In this document: piece by piece, positions 48,420 to 60,291 of the stretch | Layout: each line of letters starts with the position of its first letter | Numbering within the stretch: the stretch's first letter is position 1 | Source: Paragonimus skrjabini miyazakii | Taxonomy: Eukaryota; Platyhelminthes; Trematoda; Plagiorchiida; Troglotrematidae | Direction of reading: 5' to 3' | DNA: 64,000 nucleotides | Assembly: GCA_014338405.1 (NCBI GenBank) | Contig: JTDE01021483.1 | Span: 1-64,000 of the forward strand | Program-made: the position numbers and the translations under genes | The notes under the pieces: model-generated | Told to the model about the DNA's origin: nothing | Database searches by the model: none | Seen by the model: only the letters and a program-made list of their open reading frames with translations

Positions 48420-49877
48420 ACAATATCTCAAGACTAGCAATTCCATACTACTGAACAGACAGCTTTTCAGATTAATGTAGTCGTTATTTATTGACGTGCA
48501 CTCATCTCGTTCGTCCACGGGAACGGCAGTAAACCGACTTTGATTGAAAAACAGGTTTTGGCTGACTAGATACGCCCTCTCGCATACATGTAGTACGGAC
48601 ACCCACTGATGTAGGGATAGCACCGGTATGTTAATACTGTGGTCGAGCAAGCCATCTTGAATTCCGGAATGTTTATAGATTGGCAATGATTGCTGGTGTT
48701 CATCTTGAGTGCAACTCTACGAGTTCATTAAGTCGCTGTTGAAGACACACAAGTAGTCCAATTGTCTCAACTTTTTGATTTGCTTGAATTAATAAATAAA
48801 GTAATATTTGTAGCGCTCTTTACATTCATCTATGCTTTGCATAATCTTTTAGATTTATAGGTGAAGATAATTGGGCAAAAGCTATACGTACAACATGCCT
48901 GTTACGGTGTAACATCGTTTTATGTACTTGCAGTTGTGTCATTCGGTAACTGCAAGTTTCGAGTCCTCTGTTCAATCAGATAGGGATGGAAATTGGCGTG
49001 TGCAAAATTACTTGAAGAATGAGTGAAGAACAATAATAAACAATGTACCATCCACCTAAGTCGACGTGGCTAAGGTAACACAAAGTGCCAAACGAGGAAT
49101 GAGGGTTGACAGTGATTGTGGAGCACAGAAACTGGCATATGTAGAAATTAATGTTCGATACAAACTGAAAGATATAATATGAACCGGTTGAACGGGTCGA
49201 CGATGCTAGCTGCAATCAACCACGCTAGCTTTAATTTCATCACTGTTTACCTCTGAACATGGGGAGTCGATTGCACACCGCATACTACTATTGTCTCATG
49301 AGCGCTAGACGCTTTCGTCATAGACGCTTAGCAGTCCCATTTATGAGTAGACAAGGCCCACATAGGAACCCATTGTAATTCCTTAATACGTGGAAGGTGT
49401 GGAATTCAGACTAATGATGTTTTTGTTTGATTTCTACTCCTAAACCAATACCTCGTATTGATGGGTTTTGTTTTCATTTGGTTCCAGCGAGTACTCATAG
49501 CTGAAAATCCCTACATAGCGTGACGAATCTCTCATCCGCCTGACGTTTTCTTCGGCACTTCAGCCGAATTTATGCAGTTAATGGACGCCTCTGATTTGTC
49601 AGTGTATTACTGGTCTTTTTGACGGCGTAGGCCCGTCACACCCACATGTTTTTAGGAGCACACACTGTTAGTATATGTGTCAAATTCATCTTCTGGATCA
49701 AACATTTAACCCGTTCCGAAGATTAGGTCGACTCTGTTACAAAGTGGTACAAAACGTTGTTCATTGATTAAATTATGTGAGAATGTCTTTCCTACCTTCC
49801 GCTTAACTGAACCAACGCAGCATATCTCGCGTACCACCCTCATTTTGTCCACCTCTATGTATTCTCGTTGTGTTCAG
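48420..49877. other. intron sequence, nothing recognised
   Basis: Short frames only. The sequence ends with the acceptor TCTATGTATTCTCGTTGTGTTCAG at 49877. Confidence 0.45.
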
Positions 49878-50122
49878 CCGATACGACACACTCCCCAGTG
49901 CTCGCCGATCGAGTGCGGGCACGATTTGAATACCAACCGAAGCAACTAGATGAGCTGGAAATGCAAGTAGACGACGTGATTCAGGTTTTGGATCGCTCGG
50001 TTCCAGATGAGGGTTGGTGGAAGGGCAAAAACCTACGTACAAGAAAAATTGGCGTGTTTCCGGACAATTTCGTAGTTGGTGTAACCGAAATTAATGAGGA
50101 CAGGGAAGACGATTATAGTCGG
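49878..50122 (+). CDS. CIN85/CD2AP-like adaptor, SH3 exon (probably SH3-C)
   Basis: The exon lies between acceptor TTGTGTTCAG|CC (49877) and donor CGG|GTAGGT (after 50122). It starts with two bases that complete a codon and ends in phase 0. It encodes a full SH3: 'DRVRARFEYQPKQLDELEMQ' (ALYDY-type strand and DEL turn), 'VDDVIQVLDRSVPDEGWWKG' (the WW pair), then 'KNLRTRKIGVFPDNFV'. The WW and FPDNFV signatures fit the CIN85/CD2AP SH3 domains. Its place after the GIG-G-IF linker suggests SH3-C, but the DELEMQVDDVI wording is closer to SH3-B of vertebrate members, so the number is uncertain. The tail 'GVTEINEDREDDYSR' is acidic linker. Phase demands an upstream exon ending in phase 1. Confidence 0.9.
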
Positions 50123-51635
50123 GTAGGTTTCAGCTTTAGCTTTTGCAAAATTATAAAGTTTTTACTCAATTGTGTTGTATATCGTGTATTAGCGTCGATC
50201 GATGTTTGACAGGACGGATCGTTCCCGATTGGACAATGAAGTTACGAAGTTTGTTGGCTAGCTAGTTTACACTGAACGACAAATTACCGATTGTGTGGGA
50301 GACTAGATTGAAGCTAAGATTTCTGAAATGAGGGTGTTGTTCTCCATATTCCCTAAGTTTTAGCTTCCAAAAGGTACAAGTTATACGGTCACCATCAACG
50401 CAAGTCTAATCAATGGTCTCTAGAGTTTAGGTTGTCGGACTCCATCTTGAGTTCACCTATTTGCATTGGATTGTAGCTACTAGTAAACCAAATGAAAAAT
50501 AAGAAGCGGACTTGCAACAACGTAGTGTAAGCAGGTTCATTCGCTCGAATCCTGAAAAAAAAATATATATATATATCGTGTTATGATTGTCAGTTAACCT
50601 TTTTCTCACCTTGTTTGGCCTTGTGCTGGCCATTGGCGTAAGATATGAATTGGCCAATCTAACATTTGACTAGTAAAAATGGAAACATACATAGATAAAT
50701 TAATAACTGTGAGTCGTGACCTTCCCACGACCTCATGACCCACCTGGAGTCTGGGTTGGGCGGATGGTAACTAGTAAGGTTCAGGTGAGTGATCATCAAA
50801 ACTGTTCGTTAATTCACGGTACTTATTGAAGCGGGGTAGTGCAAACCACAAGAAAGTCGTCTTATAGATACTTTCTAACTCTCACTTATAAATCGGTTGT
50901 TTGGTTGCAAAATATAAACACTATTGCCCTTTACTACACTTTGAATGTAAGGTTTTTTGATATCAAGTAGGCCCCATTAATTTCTTTCCGGTTGTTTATA
51001 GAATAGTTTATGCTTTTCTTCACCTAGTTGTATGGCAATAGAAACTCAGTGAACATGGTATTTAGGTTACAAACATTTCATCACCAGACGAGATGATATC
51101 CTCATTGCGTATGTATATGAGCGTCTAGGTTTGAACTCAACCCCCTACGTGCTGATGATACCAACTCGTTTAGCGATGAGACATTTGTAACTTTGCTGTC
51201 ATGCTGGTTGCACGACCAAACATCCTAACAGTCAACCCAAGCTACAAACACTACCACCATTCCCAACAATAAGGTCACCAGTGGTGATGATGATAATGTT
51301 TCGTATGTGATGTTTCCATATGGAAATCTTCACTTTTAATAGATGCCTTACACAAACTGACTTGAAGCCGGTTCATACCATAGCCCTTTAGTTAGGTGAT
51401 TGCGCAGATTTCAAGCTGTAATACAGTTTTCTTCACACCAGCTTTCCAACCCAATTCATCTGAGATACTCATAATATTTACAGTGAACTAGTTCGAGTAG
51501 GAGCATTAGTACTCCACTTAAGTTAATACGATGCGACTTATAAATACGAGATCGTTTCCAGTTTTTACACTACCAACTGTTTGCTGCTATGTGACTTGTG
51601 TCACATATTACTTTGTATTGCCAGGATACCAGAAA
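50123..51635. other. intron sequence with a short A/(AT) run
   Basis: AT-rich intron downstream of the SH3 exon. A nine-A run followed by (AT) repeats lies at about 50557-50577. No gene is seen. Confidence 0.4.
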
Positions 51636-51654
51636 TTAGTCGGGAAAATTTAGA

Positions 51655-51722
51655 CTTGTCCGGATTCGAATTAGTTTATATTATGGTTAATAGTGAGCGT
51701 TGCTACCACTACGCTACCTCGT
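51655..51722 (-). repeat. tRNA-like sequence (possible SINE head)
   Basis: On the minus strand an A box 'GTAGCGTAGTGGTAGCAACGC' is followed about 40 bases later by a B box 'AATTCGAATCC', tRNA-like spacing. The D arm pairs (GCG/CGC) but an anticodon arm and acceptor stem are not convincing. No second copy was found. Confidence 0.35.
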
Positions 51723-51729
51723 GCAGCAA

Positions 51730-53621
51730 ATAACCCATAAATATTGTCCACTTTAGACTGTAGAATCGAATATACTGTCCTTAATGCTAATCTTGTACTA
51801 ACTTGACCGGAATTGCATATGTTGTGTTCAATTAACATTTTCTTTTCCAATAGATACATCTTTTTGTTGTGTTTTTTTGCTCCTGAATTTCATCCCAAAA
51901 AGTTCAACAAATGCTGTACATCATTGTGCGCTACTTGAAGGTGTGTATCTAAAAGCTTCAGCTATGTTTGGCAAAATAGTCCCTATACAATCAAGCTCAA
52001 AAGGCCTACTTTGTTTGATACAAATATGTGAAATAGTGTGATTTACTAATTACAAACGCGTAATCTAAGCGTTAAGCGTTTGCACAATCATAATAATGAA
52101 CCTCAAACAATCGGATACTTTGTTCTTCCACCAACCAATAATTAAGGCTGCACATGCGTTGTTTGTCTACTAGGTATTGGGTGTGGCGTCAGTAAATCGA
52201 GTTTGTTTCGATGTTATTACACCGAACTCTCCGTTATCACCAAATAAAACGCTTATAAGTTTAAATAAAACGACCCTGTTTTCAATTAATTGAAAAATAA
52301 GTGTTTCTTTTGAGCCATTTCATGTACTGCCCAATACAGAGTGCACTAAATATATCTGGTTAGTGCATAGTATCAGACTTAACTATATTCCCTATCAGAG
52401 TGTTGCCGTTTCAGTTACAGTATTACTGGCTGGTTTCTCTTAGTACATGACCTATTCGTTTGAGCTGATGTACACTTAAGAAGTAAGTGAATGAACTCGC
52501 TGGACATTCACTACCGAGTATCCGCTTTCTAACGTGATTGACTGGCTCTTCTATATTCAATCAGACTGTGTTGACTATTGACCCAGGAGGCTGCTTTCAG
52601 TTCGATTGTTCCAAGTGCTTCGTGAAAGTGCCCATCTCCTTCATAGGTTTCTTTGTGCCGTCACAATTGAAAGGGTTACAAAATGATTACGTTGGTCATG
52701 GTCATACTTTGGTGACTGCAAACATGTCACTTGAGAATGTTGAAAGCTTCATTTGCATGGGTGCTGCCAGCTTGCTGGTTTATGGTACTGTTGATAATGT
52801 GTCCATGAAATTGACAAGGTCATGTGATGTATTCGAGAATTTTCGCAATCTATGGCATGAAGGGGACGTCTAGTTGTCGGCGTGCCAGCAGGTTTGTGAT
52901 GCGTGCGCTCGGTTCATCTTGTTTTATGACAGGTAGATTGAATGCATTATTGTGTGCAAACTGGTTTTTCTACCACCATTTGACCGGTGTAGGGTGAACT
53001 GACCGTGTGAACAACGTCGTAGTCTGTCAGCATGTTTACTTTGTCAACCTGAATGTCGTAGCTTAAGAAAATATACAGTTCGCGCTGATTAAGTCGACTA
53101 AGCCTCGACGACAGTGCTAACTATATTCGTTTCAAGTTGCGTGTGTGTGTGGCTTGCTACTTCCCTGTTCTTCAACCTTTGTGGTTTAATTTGTCCTGTT
53201 TACGTTTTTTAGTTTCTTGGCCGTAATTGCACACAGATTTTCATTTTCTTGTAAAAACCGAACTAACCTATACTCGTACTGTTTAACTTCCTTCAAGGCT
53301 GAAGTCATGGTTTTCGTTTAATCTTTTCCTACATATTTTATGTATGCATGTCTTCTCGGTTTAATTTTTATCATTGGAGAGTCTGATTTTGCTTCCAACA
53401 GTTGGAAATTTCATTCTAACTCTAACCTACCGTCTGAACAATCAGCATTAGTTAGCTATGCCACAAACACCTCTACTCGCATGCCTTCTCACATTATCCC
53501 TTCCGGTTTACGTCGCATGTGGGTTGTTGACGCAACGCAACTCATGTTTGTAAGCGTCATTGTGGACAGGGATGGCAATAAACGTCGACTACCTTGACAA
53601 AATTGACGTCGCATGCTTTTT
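51730..53621. other. intron sequence, nothing recognised
   Basis: The 111-codon plus-strand frame at 52538-52873 is the longest here. It has no motif or splice context that I can support. Confidence 0.4.
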
Positions 53622-53721
53622 NNNNNNNNNNNNNNNNNNNNNNNNNNNNNNNNNNNNNNNNNNNNNNNNNNNNNNNNNNNNNNNNNNNNNNNNNNNNNNN
53701 NNNNNNNNNNNNNNNNNNNNN
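53622..53721. other. assembly gap (100 N)
   Basis: Exactly 100 N, placeholder for unknown sequence. Confidence 0.99.
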
Positions 53722-54390
53722 TGTACAAAGATATGATAGAGTTACGTTTAAATACAATTGTCTTCTTTGTTTATCTGACTGTCCGTCGATTCAGAGTCCT
53801 CGTGTACGATGTTGACGTAGCGACCTGAAAGGTGAACAAGGCATCCATGTAATAATTACCACTTCAAATTCAATCCGTGCGCGTTAACTAGTTTCGATCG
53901 CTCCTTACACACACAAAACAAACTTCAACTCTGTTTTCACTAAACCCGTGTGAACAATAACTGCGTTTCCTAAACAAAGCGTTTATTTGAGGTTTTTCAG
54001 GAATTACGAACTACACCTACTAAAAGGTTATGTCAGTTAGTCATTTTTAATTTGGAGTTGATAATTCAAACGGTCTTTAGTGACATTTATGACATTAGAT
54101 TCCATCCGTCTCCACAGCTTTCTTCGATCTGTGTCAATCATGCAAAAGCGAATGTGTATTCTTTTGTGTTGTCGCCTCAGTTGATTTGGTTGATCGACTC
54201 TGTGCAGTTGAATACAACTTGTAATGTTTAGTAAGTTATCTGAATACATACATTATTAACCAAGTTGTTGCACCTATCGGTCAAAAAGCTCACTATAAAT
54301 TGATTGGATTATGACCAGAAACAGTTACACTTACCTACGTAGTCATCACTGTCTGCTTAAAGTTATATGGAACATGGCTAATAACATAAC
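53722..54390. other. intron sequence, nothing recognised
   Basis: Non-coding AT-rich sequence without identifiable features. Confidence 0.4.
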
Positions 54391-54394
54391 ATGA

Positions 54395-54830
54395 ACATGC
54401 AGTTAAAATCATCATCATTATCAACAACATAATAGCCATGAGGCTGACCATAAAGTACTGTGTCCCGGGATATTTCTCATCTCAGCAGTGACGTGGAATA
54501 TTCTAGAAGATAAAACGTTTCTGAAAAGGTTATTGAGCAATAAGAATTATCATAATGAAAGACTAGGCGGAAAAACTAGTAATGGTATGGGTGCAGGTAA
54601 GCCATTGACTGAGACACACCACTATTTCGGATAACGTTTCTAACCAGCGAATTGAGTGATCACGAGGACCCCATCCAGACAGGCGGCACCTACCGACTTT
54701 ACTCAGTGGAGCAACAACGATCTTCCTATTCCGTTATCATGCTGTTGCTTTACCACTAAGCGGTTTTACCCAATCGCTGGTGATCTCGGCATATAACGCC
54801 CCATATGATAAATGCTCAGCTGGTGGATCT
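54395..54830 (-). mobile_element. RTE-like LINE 3' UTR fragment (subfamily A)
   Basis: It matches the 3' UTR at 40.4 kb block by block on the plus strand: 'ATCATCATCATTATC' tail, 'GACGTGGAATATTCTAGAAGA', 'GAAAGACTAGGCGGAAAAACTAG', 'GGTGCAGGTAAGCCATTGACTG', 'ATAACGCCCCATATGATAAATGCTCAG'. Only the last codons of ORF2 are included. It lies just upstream of the larger plus-strand copy H at 55.2 kb. Confidence 0.75.
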
Positions 54831-55229
54831 ATTCTGCTTCCTCAAAGTGATGGTCAGACTTGTGCACTGCACCGATCCAGAGGCTATGATGATTAGGACT
54901 TTGGTCACTCCAGGTGCAACCTTATCGGACAGGTCAAACAGGAGCAGTCTGATGAAAAGCAGATACACTCATAGAGTTGTACGTCACACTACTGATCAAG
55001 CAGGAGTGCGTAGGTAGTGAATCACGGTTTTATAAGTATACAGCAAAACTGTTTTTATAGCTGCGGCACAATTGTCTCCCGATTCAGGAAAAACGGGGTT
55101 AGAAAAGGTTACCTCAAACAAAGAGCAGCCGGATCGCCTAACGGTTGACTCAAACCATCGGGGTAGCATCCGGTACATTTGAAAAATCATCAGTATCATT
55201 CAAAAGTCTGATGTAGTTTCGAATACATC

Positions 55230-58200
55230 CACTGCATGCAACCGTGCTCAGAATATGACATCAATGTCTCATCCACTACGTCCTCCGGCTCGGCAAGACA
55301 CTCACTGCCAAGTGAGTCAGACTGTCGAGTCACTGGCTACGAGCGTGTTTGCCCCCGAAGACCTTGTATCCTGTTGTCTAGCAAGTCAAGCTTTTTAGTC
55401 ACATACTCGAATCCTTTATGTCCACCCCTTTCTGTAACATAAACAACCGGGAAGTATCAGAAGTTGATACTCACCTTCCAGTGACATCGTTCATCCACTA
55501 CGACTTCTTGTTTCTATTCCCCCCCTAAGCTTTCTGCTCTACTCGTGCTATCGGGAGATGACTGTTTTCTAAAACCAAGACAACTGGCAAACATTAGCGC
55601 CTTCAGTGTCTGTACTCTCCCGCGAGTTGGTCAGCAAGCTGCTTTGACTAGCACGCTGTCAAATCTGGAGCTTGATGTGCGTCGGAGACTCGAGCTTACG
55701 ATTCTGGCGCCGTTATTGACTTGAGCTCATCTACAGATAGCTATCGAACCAAACGTTTCTCTGATGGCGCTGAGGTTGAATCTGGTGGTCAATGTGAAGT
55801 GGGAATCACACTGAATTCCAGAACAGAGCATGGTTTACTCAACTGGATCCCATTGAACAGTCGCTTATTCACCGTCAGACTCAACACGTCGGTTGAATTC
55901 TGTCAACGCAAATCAGAAAAGCGTTGTATATTTATTACATAGGCGTACGCTCCAATGGATAATCGTCAAAATGCTACCAAGGACGCGTCCTCTGACGATC
56001 TTGTTGACCTACTGAAGCAGATTAAGCACTCCGAAATCATCATACTAGCCGACGATTTTAATGCTCAGCTTGGTCGTTTTTCTCCAGAAGGGAGGTGGCT
56101 GGGATGTATGTTTAGTGTCTGGGCACAGCGCACTGACAGTGGCGAATGAATGTCACGGTTGTGCGCATCTCACGGTCTCTGCATTTCGAGCATCGTATTT
56201 CAATACACGTGGAAACATTATGTTACAAAGAGACTTCTCTGTTCATCCCAACCGTGGACACGACTCGATCATATAGCAGTCAGTTACAGGTGACATCACA
56301 CTCTTAAAGACTGTCGTGCATTTTGGAGCAATCACCTGGACTCGGACCATGCTGGTGTGCGTGCCCCTTCTATTTTGTTATTTGCCCAGAGGTCATACAC
56401 TCGTGTATGCAAGACACTTAGCTGGCATTCGAACGAGCAAAGGGTAAAATACACTATTTAGGTGAGAGAACCTAACGAACACCGGGGACAAATCGCGATG
56501 ACCATAAAAGCTTCCTATGGAAAACTATTGTTGTGAACCAAGAACGCGGATGGCACAAGAGTTGTTTATTCGACAAAGCAGCACATGGGTTAAGCATTTA
56601 AACAAGACCTGAAACAAAACCACTCATTTGCAAGCGGTATTCGGACCCAGACCGTCTCGGTTGCCGCAGGCGTCAATGCTCAGTTCCATTAAGTAGCACG
56701 GACCATTATGGGTGATGCTGCACTCTGATTTTCCTTCCAGCATTTTTTCTGCGTCTTGTACGATGTCAAAATATATGCTCCGGTCCTACTGCTGAATAGC
56801 GGTGGTACGAGTAGTATGTTGCGATCGCTCAACTTCACTGCACTGTGTTCCGAATGGACTGTGCAGTTGTAAAAGAACTGGATTTCTGACACGTCGATAA
56901 ACCTCATGAACAAGCGTCGCTCGATCTCACCTGGTTCTGAAGATGATGGTGACCGTCGAGAACTTAAACACAAGTTAGCTGAAAGCTTGCACAAAGATCG
57001 TGAGCACCACTTGGTCAAACAGTCGAAACAGATGGAAAAAGCCTTTTTATCTTGGAAAAGCAGAAGGCTTTTCCCATGATCTGTGGTTGTACTGACCGTC
57101 GAGTCAATGTAAGTGAGACCACATGTGAAAAAGACGGTTCACTTCTCACCAACCAATCGCGCTGACTTGACAGATGGGCTGAGCATTTTAAAGAGCAGTT
57201 CAATCGGCTTCAACCAGCACATGTGGACGATATGACCCGAATGGTCAGTTATTGCGTTCCAGACAGCCCTCCGTCGGAAGCAGACGTGGTCCTGGTTCTT
57301 AATTTACTGAAACTTAACAAGGCGCCTGGACCGTATCTCTTTTTCATTTCAAGGGTGTTTGAGAAAAGTTGACATCAGAACTGACAAAACTCCTTCAGAT
57401 GATTTGAGAGACTGAAGAGGTACCTCGTGATTGGTGCTTATCAACAGTAATTCTCGTTTTTAAAAGGGGGCCTGAAGTCTATTTGACAACCACAAAGGCA
57501 TCAGTTTGGTGTCTATTGCGTCCAAGTTACTCACTGGCCTCATTTTACGTCGGCTCACTAAGCCCAGAGAAAGTCAGATAAGCGAAGAACAGACGAGATT
57601 CCAGTCCGAAGATCGTGATCTTGTGTACCAGATGACTAATTCCGGTTCGGTTCCCTGTAGCTTTCTCTAAAACTATCTTTTTCGCAGTGGCGTTCCAGTG
57701 AAATATGTGAATCTGTTAAGATTATTTTATGCCTATTCAAGAAGTAGACTGAAGATCTATGGACAACTGTCTCGAGCGTTCATCACTTCTAGTGGTCTTC
57801 GTCAAGGGTGTCCGATCTCCTTCTTTCTACTCTTTTTTTTCATGAACGACATTCTGGAATGTGCGCTTGAGGAATCCAGTGAGCTTGGTGTGGGGCTTCT
57901 TCCGGGTGCTAGGTTGACCGACATATGTGAACGACATCCTCTTACTTAGTATTCTATCGAGGAGACATGCAGACTATGCTACCAGCGAGGGTAGCAAAGA
58001 GACGAATTGTCTTTGGTAGCTTGCATCATTTGTGATGTCAAAAAGACGTTCGGTTGTCGCTGAATGGAGGAGTACATAATGCTTGTGTACGTTCTGTCCT
58101 GCTCTACGGTTCGGAACCATGACCTGTTCGCGACGAAGGTGTCGCAGTGCTTGACCATCGTTGTCTCCGCTAATTATCCCACATTTAGTGGACTGATCAC

Positions 58201-58430
58201 GCGAACTACACGACCGCTCATCGGCGCATATCCTGGAACGTTCGGTGTGCGCGACCAATCGGTCAACTAATTGCGTTCGTTGGTTGGGTCGCGTACTCCG
58301 CATGCAGTTAAGGTGCTGTTCGATCGTTAGTCGCTTCGTGTCCTCAGTTCCGATGGTCTAGCAAACTGGCTGGAAAACATGGAATAAGAGGAAGCATTAG
58401 TGTAGTGAGGATAAGCGATCGCATTGTACT
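55230..58430 (+). mobile_element. RTE-like LINE, longest copy (endonuclease and reverse transcriptase), inactive
   Basis: The plus strand carries both ORF2 domains in order with many stops. Endonuclease: 'VGITLNSRTEHGLLNWIPLNSRLFTVRL' (about 55800-55890), 'AYAPMDNRQNATKD', 'EIIILADDFNAQLGR' (56030-56077, the GDFN box as DDFN), then 'TRLDHIAVSYR' and 'DCRAFWSNHLDSDHAGVRA' (56256-56370, SDH box intact). Reverse transcriptase: 'RWAEHFKEQFNRLQPAH' and 'LLKLNKAPGP' near 57170-57340, 'LRQGCPIS' (57797-57825), and YVND at 57924-57935 in place of YADD. The C-terminus retains 'VLDHRCLR.LSHI' and a 'FVGWVAYSAC' trace. RTE elements insert by target-primed reverse transcription. This copy is dead. The start is uncertain. 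Confidence 0.82.
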
Positions 58431-58434
58431 ACTC

Positions 58435-59450
58435 ACACTGGGTAGTGAGGCGTGAACATGTTTTGAGATGATGAAGTAACCGTGGTAAAATTACAAAATA
58501 AACATCGGAATGCAGTTTGGCATGAAGTGGTTCTTTATACACACAACTGTTGCAGTCGTGACGCTCTGGGGCCACTGTTCCACGTAAATGTGTGTTTTTG
58601 TTGCCGTTTTGTAGCGTATACCCAATCTGTTGATTCTCTGAATAAACAATTACTGTAACATCCACATTCTTAGCTCATAATACTAGTAGGTTAGGTCCAA
58701 TGCATCGAGTTTGTTGCATTAATTAGGGATTACTGACCTATCTAGCTTTCAACTGGGAAAGTAAGAGTAGATGGCGGCTAATTGGATCGGGGTATGTGAA
58801 TGTGACTGTCCGCTTGATGGACAGTTTGTGGTGTAAGGATACTACATGTAACCAGACGATCAGCATCAAACTGAGGCTGTTTAGGACATATCACCCTATC
58901 CTTATCTGCAACCTGTTTATTTTTTCAAGATATATCCACCGTATGCTTATTTGTCTGCTTTATGGCTTCGGGTTTTGTGACTTAGCTTCAAACCTTACCG
59001 TACCTTTTACATATAACTTAGGATTGTTTGCTTCTGTTGCAAATACGCACCAGTATTAACGACTGACTTAGTGTTATGTATGATTCTGGAGATGATGAAT
59101 TAAAGGAGCTATGTTTAATCGCGCCGGTGAAGTTTAGTCGTCAGTCTGTCAATTTATAGTCAGCTACAGATATCAAAAAGTTGCATCATTTACGCTGGTT
59201 AAATCACGCGCTGTGTCCGTTAATGACTACTTATCTCGGCGAGTACCTTTGTCGAGTGAACTGAAAAACCGAGTGATTATCTCTTCAGTTAAAACCGCGC
59301 TATGTAGTCGCTCACTGCTGCCTTTGTTTCTGTCATTACTAGTCAAGAACCCATATGACCAATTTCTTTGGTAGTGTCACATTATGGATTAGGTGGTATT
59401 TTGCAGTACGCGTATTTAAAAAAGAAATCCACTTATGAAAAATGCGAGCC
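58435..59450. other. intron sequence, nothing recognised
   Basis: AT-rich sequence with short frames. The 87-codon plus-strand frame at 58796-59059 is hydrophobic but has no motif. Confidence 0.4.
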
Positions 59451-59454
59451 TTTG

Positions 59455-59784
59455 CTAGCGACGGGAAATGCATTTCTCTTTTACATTGCTTCCATCAGCT
59501 GAGCAACAGGACCACGCTGTGAGCAAGAACATACAGTCTTTTTGCTCAGATACCCGCCCATTTTTTGATGTAATATAGATTTCATCAAATGCTCCAGGTA
59601 ACCGGCTGGAATCCACTTGAAGTTTAAATTTTTCACAAGGAAACTCTTCTAATCTTTCAGTAACGTAAATGCCTCTCTTGCGTGCACCCTCCTTTTTTGG
59701 TTCAGTATAGTGTTCATCGCCTATTTCTTCTATGTTGACTAGCACACCTTTAGTAGTCAGCAGTTTACTCGTAGAAACACTCAT
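59455..59784 (-). CDS. unidentified 109-codon ORF or exon, antisense to the adaptor gene
   Basis: This minus-strand frame begins at an ATG near 59784 and runs 109 codons. Its composition is unlike the low-complexity frames around it: rich in Lys, Glu and Asp, with blocks such as 'GVLVNIEEIGDEHYTEPKKE', 'RKRGIYVTERLEEFPCEKFK' and 'LPGAFDEIYITSKNGRVSEQ'. It could be an intact small gene, an exon (a possible donor GTATCT follows 'NGR'), or a processed pseudogene inside the adaptor intron. I do not recognise the family. No AATAAA or promoter was assigned. Confidence 0.4.
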   Translation of the reverse strand: MSVSTSKLLTTKGVLVNIEEIGDEHYTEPKKEGARKRGIYVTERLEEFPCEKFKLQVDSSRLPGAFDEIYITSKNGRVSEQKDCMFLLTAWSCCSADGSNVKEKCISRR

Positions 59785-59899
59785 GACATAGGTGATTGTT
59801 GGAATCGGACAATACTCAAAAATAACTTCATCCGTACTTTGAAATCCACAAAAGGAATTGTCAATTTCCTAGACCCATTGCCAGATTCCATACGATAAA

Positions 59900-60065
59900 T
59901 TGGGACGAGTGGATGACTGAATCCAAGTGTAAAATTTCCGAGCTCCCGGTATGGTTTTGTAGCTCAACTGGTAGGATACATGCCGCGTTTTGGTGTGCTT
60001 GTTCTAACGCTTGTTGAAATCAAGCCGAAACCCAAAGATTTCATGGTTGAGTCGCATCTATGTAT
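59900..60065 (+). repeat. tRNA-like SINE, copy 3
   Basis: The 80-nt unit 59953-60032 begins GGTTTTG and ends CGAAACC, which pair with one wobble, and has an A box 'TAGCTCAACTGGTAGG'. The B box is weak ('TGTTGAAATCAAG'). The leader 'GAATCCAAGTGTAAAATTTCCGAGCTCCC' and tail 'TTTCATGGTTGAGTCGCATCTA' match copy 2 at 19.8 kb. Confidence 0.6.
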
Positions 60066-60291
60066 GAATTATGTGCTCTATAAAAATCCATTATCCTCCA
60101 TTTTGCCAATCCATTATTCCACGTAATCAACTGTCGGTGATTAACTGTACATAATAAGCTGTATATCACTGTAAAACTGAATAGTACGATGGTCGCTTAT
60201 TTACTTTGTTGAATTAAATTTCATCCTGTTCATATAATTGGCCTTTACTCAGAACACCTCTCTATTTTCTTTCTGTTCGGATGTCAAATAG

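Noticed and set aside
52538..52873. 111-codon plus-strand ORF in the adaptor intron
   Set aside because: No recognisable domain, no convincing acceptor or donor and no second copy. Kept as non-coding.
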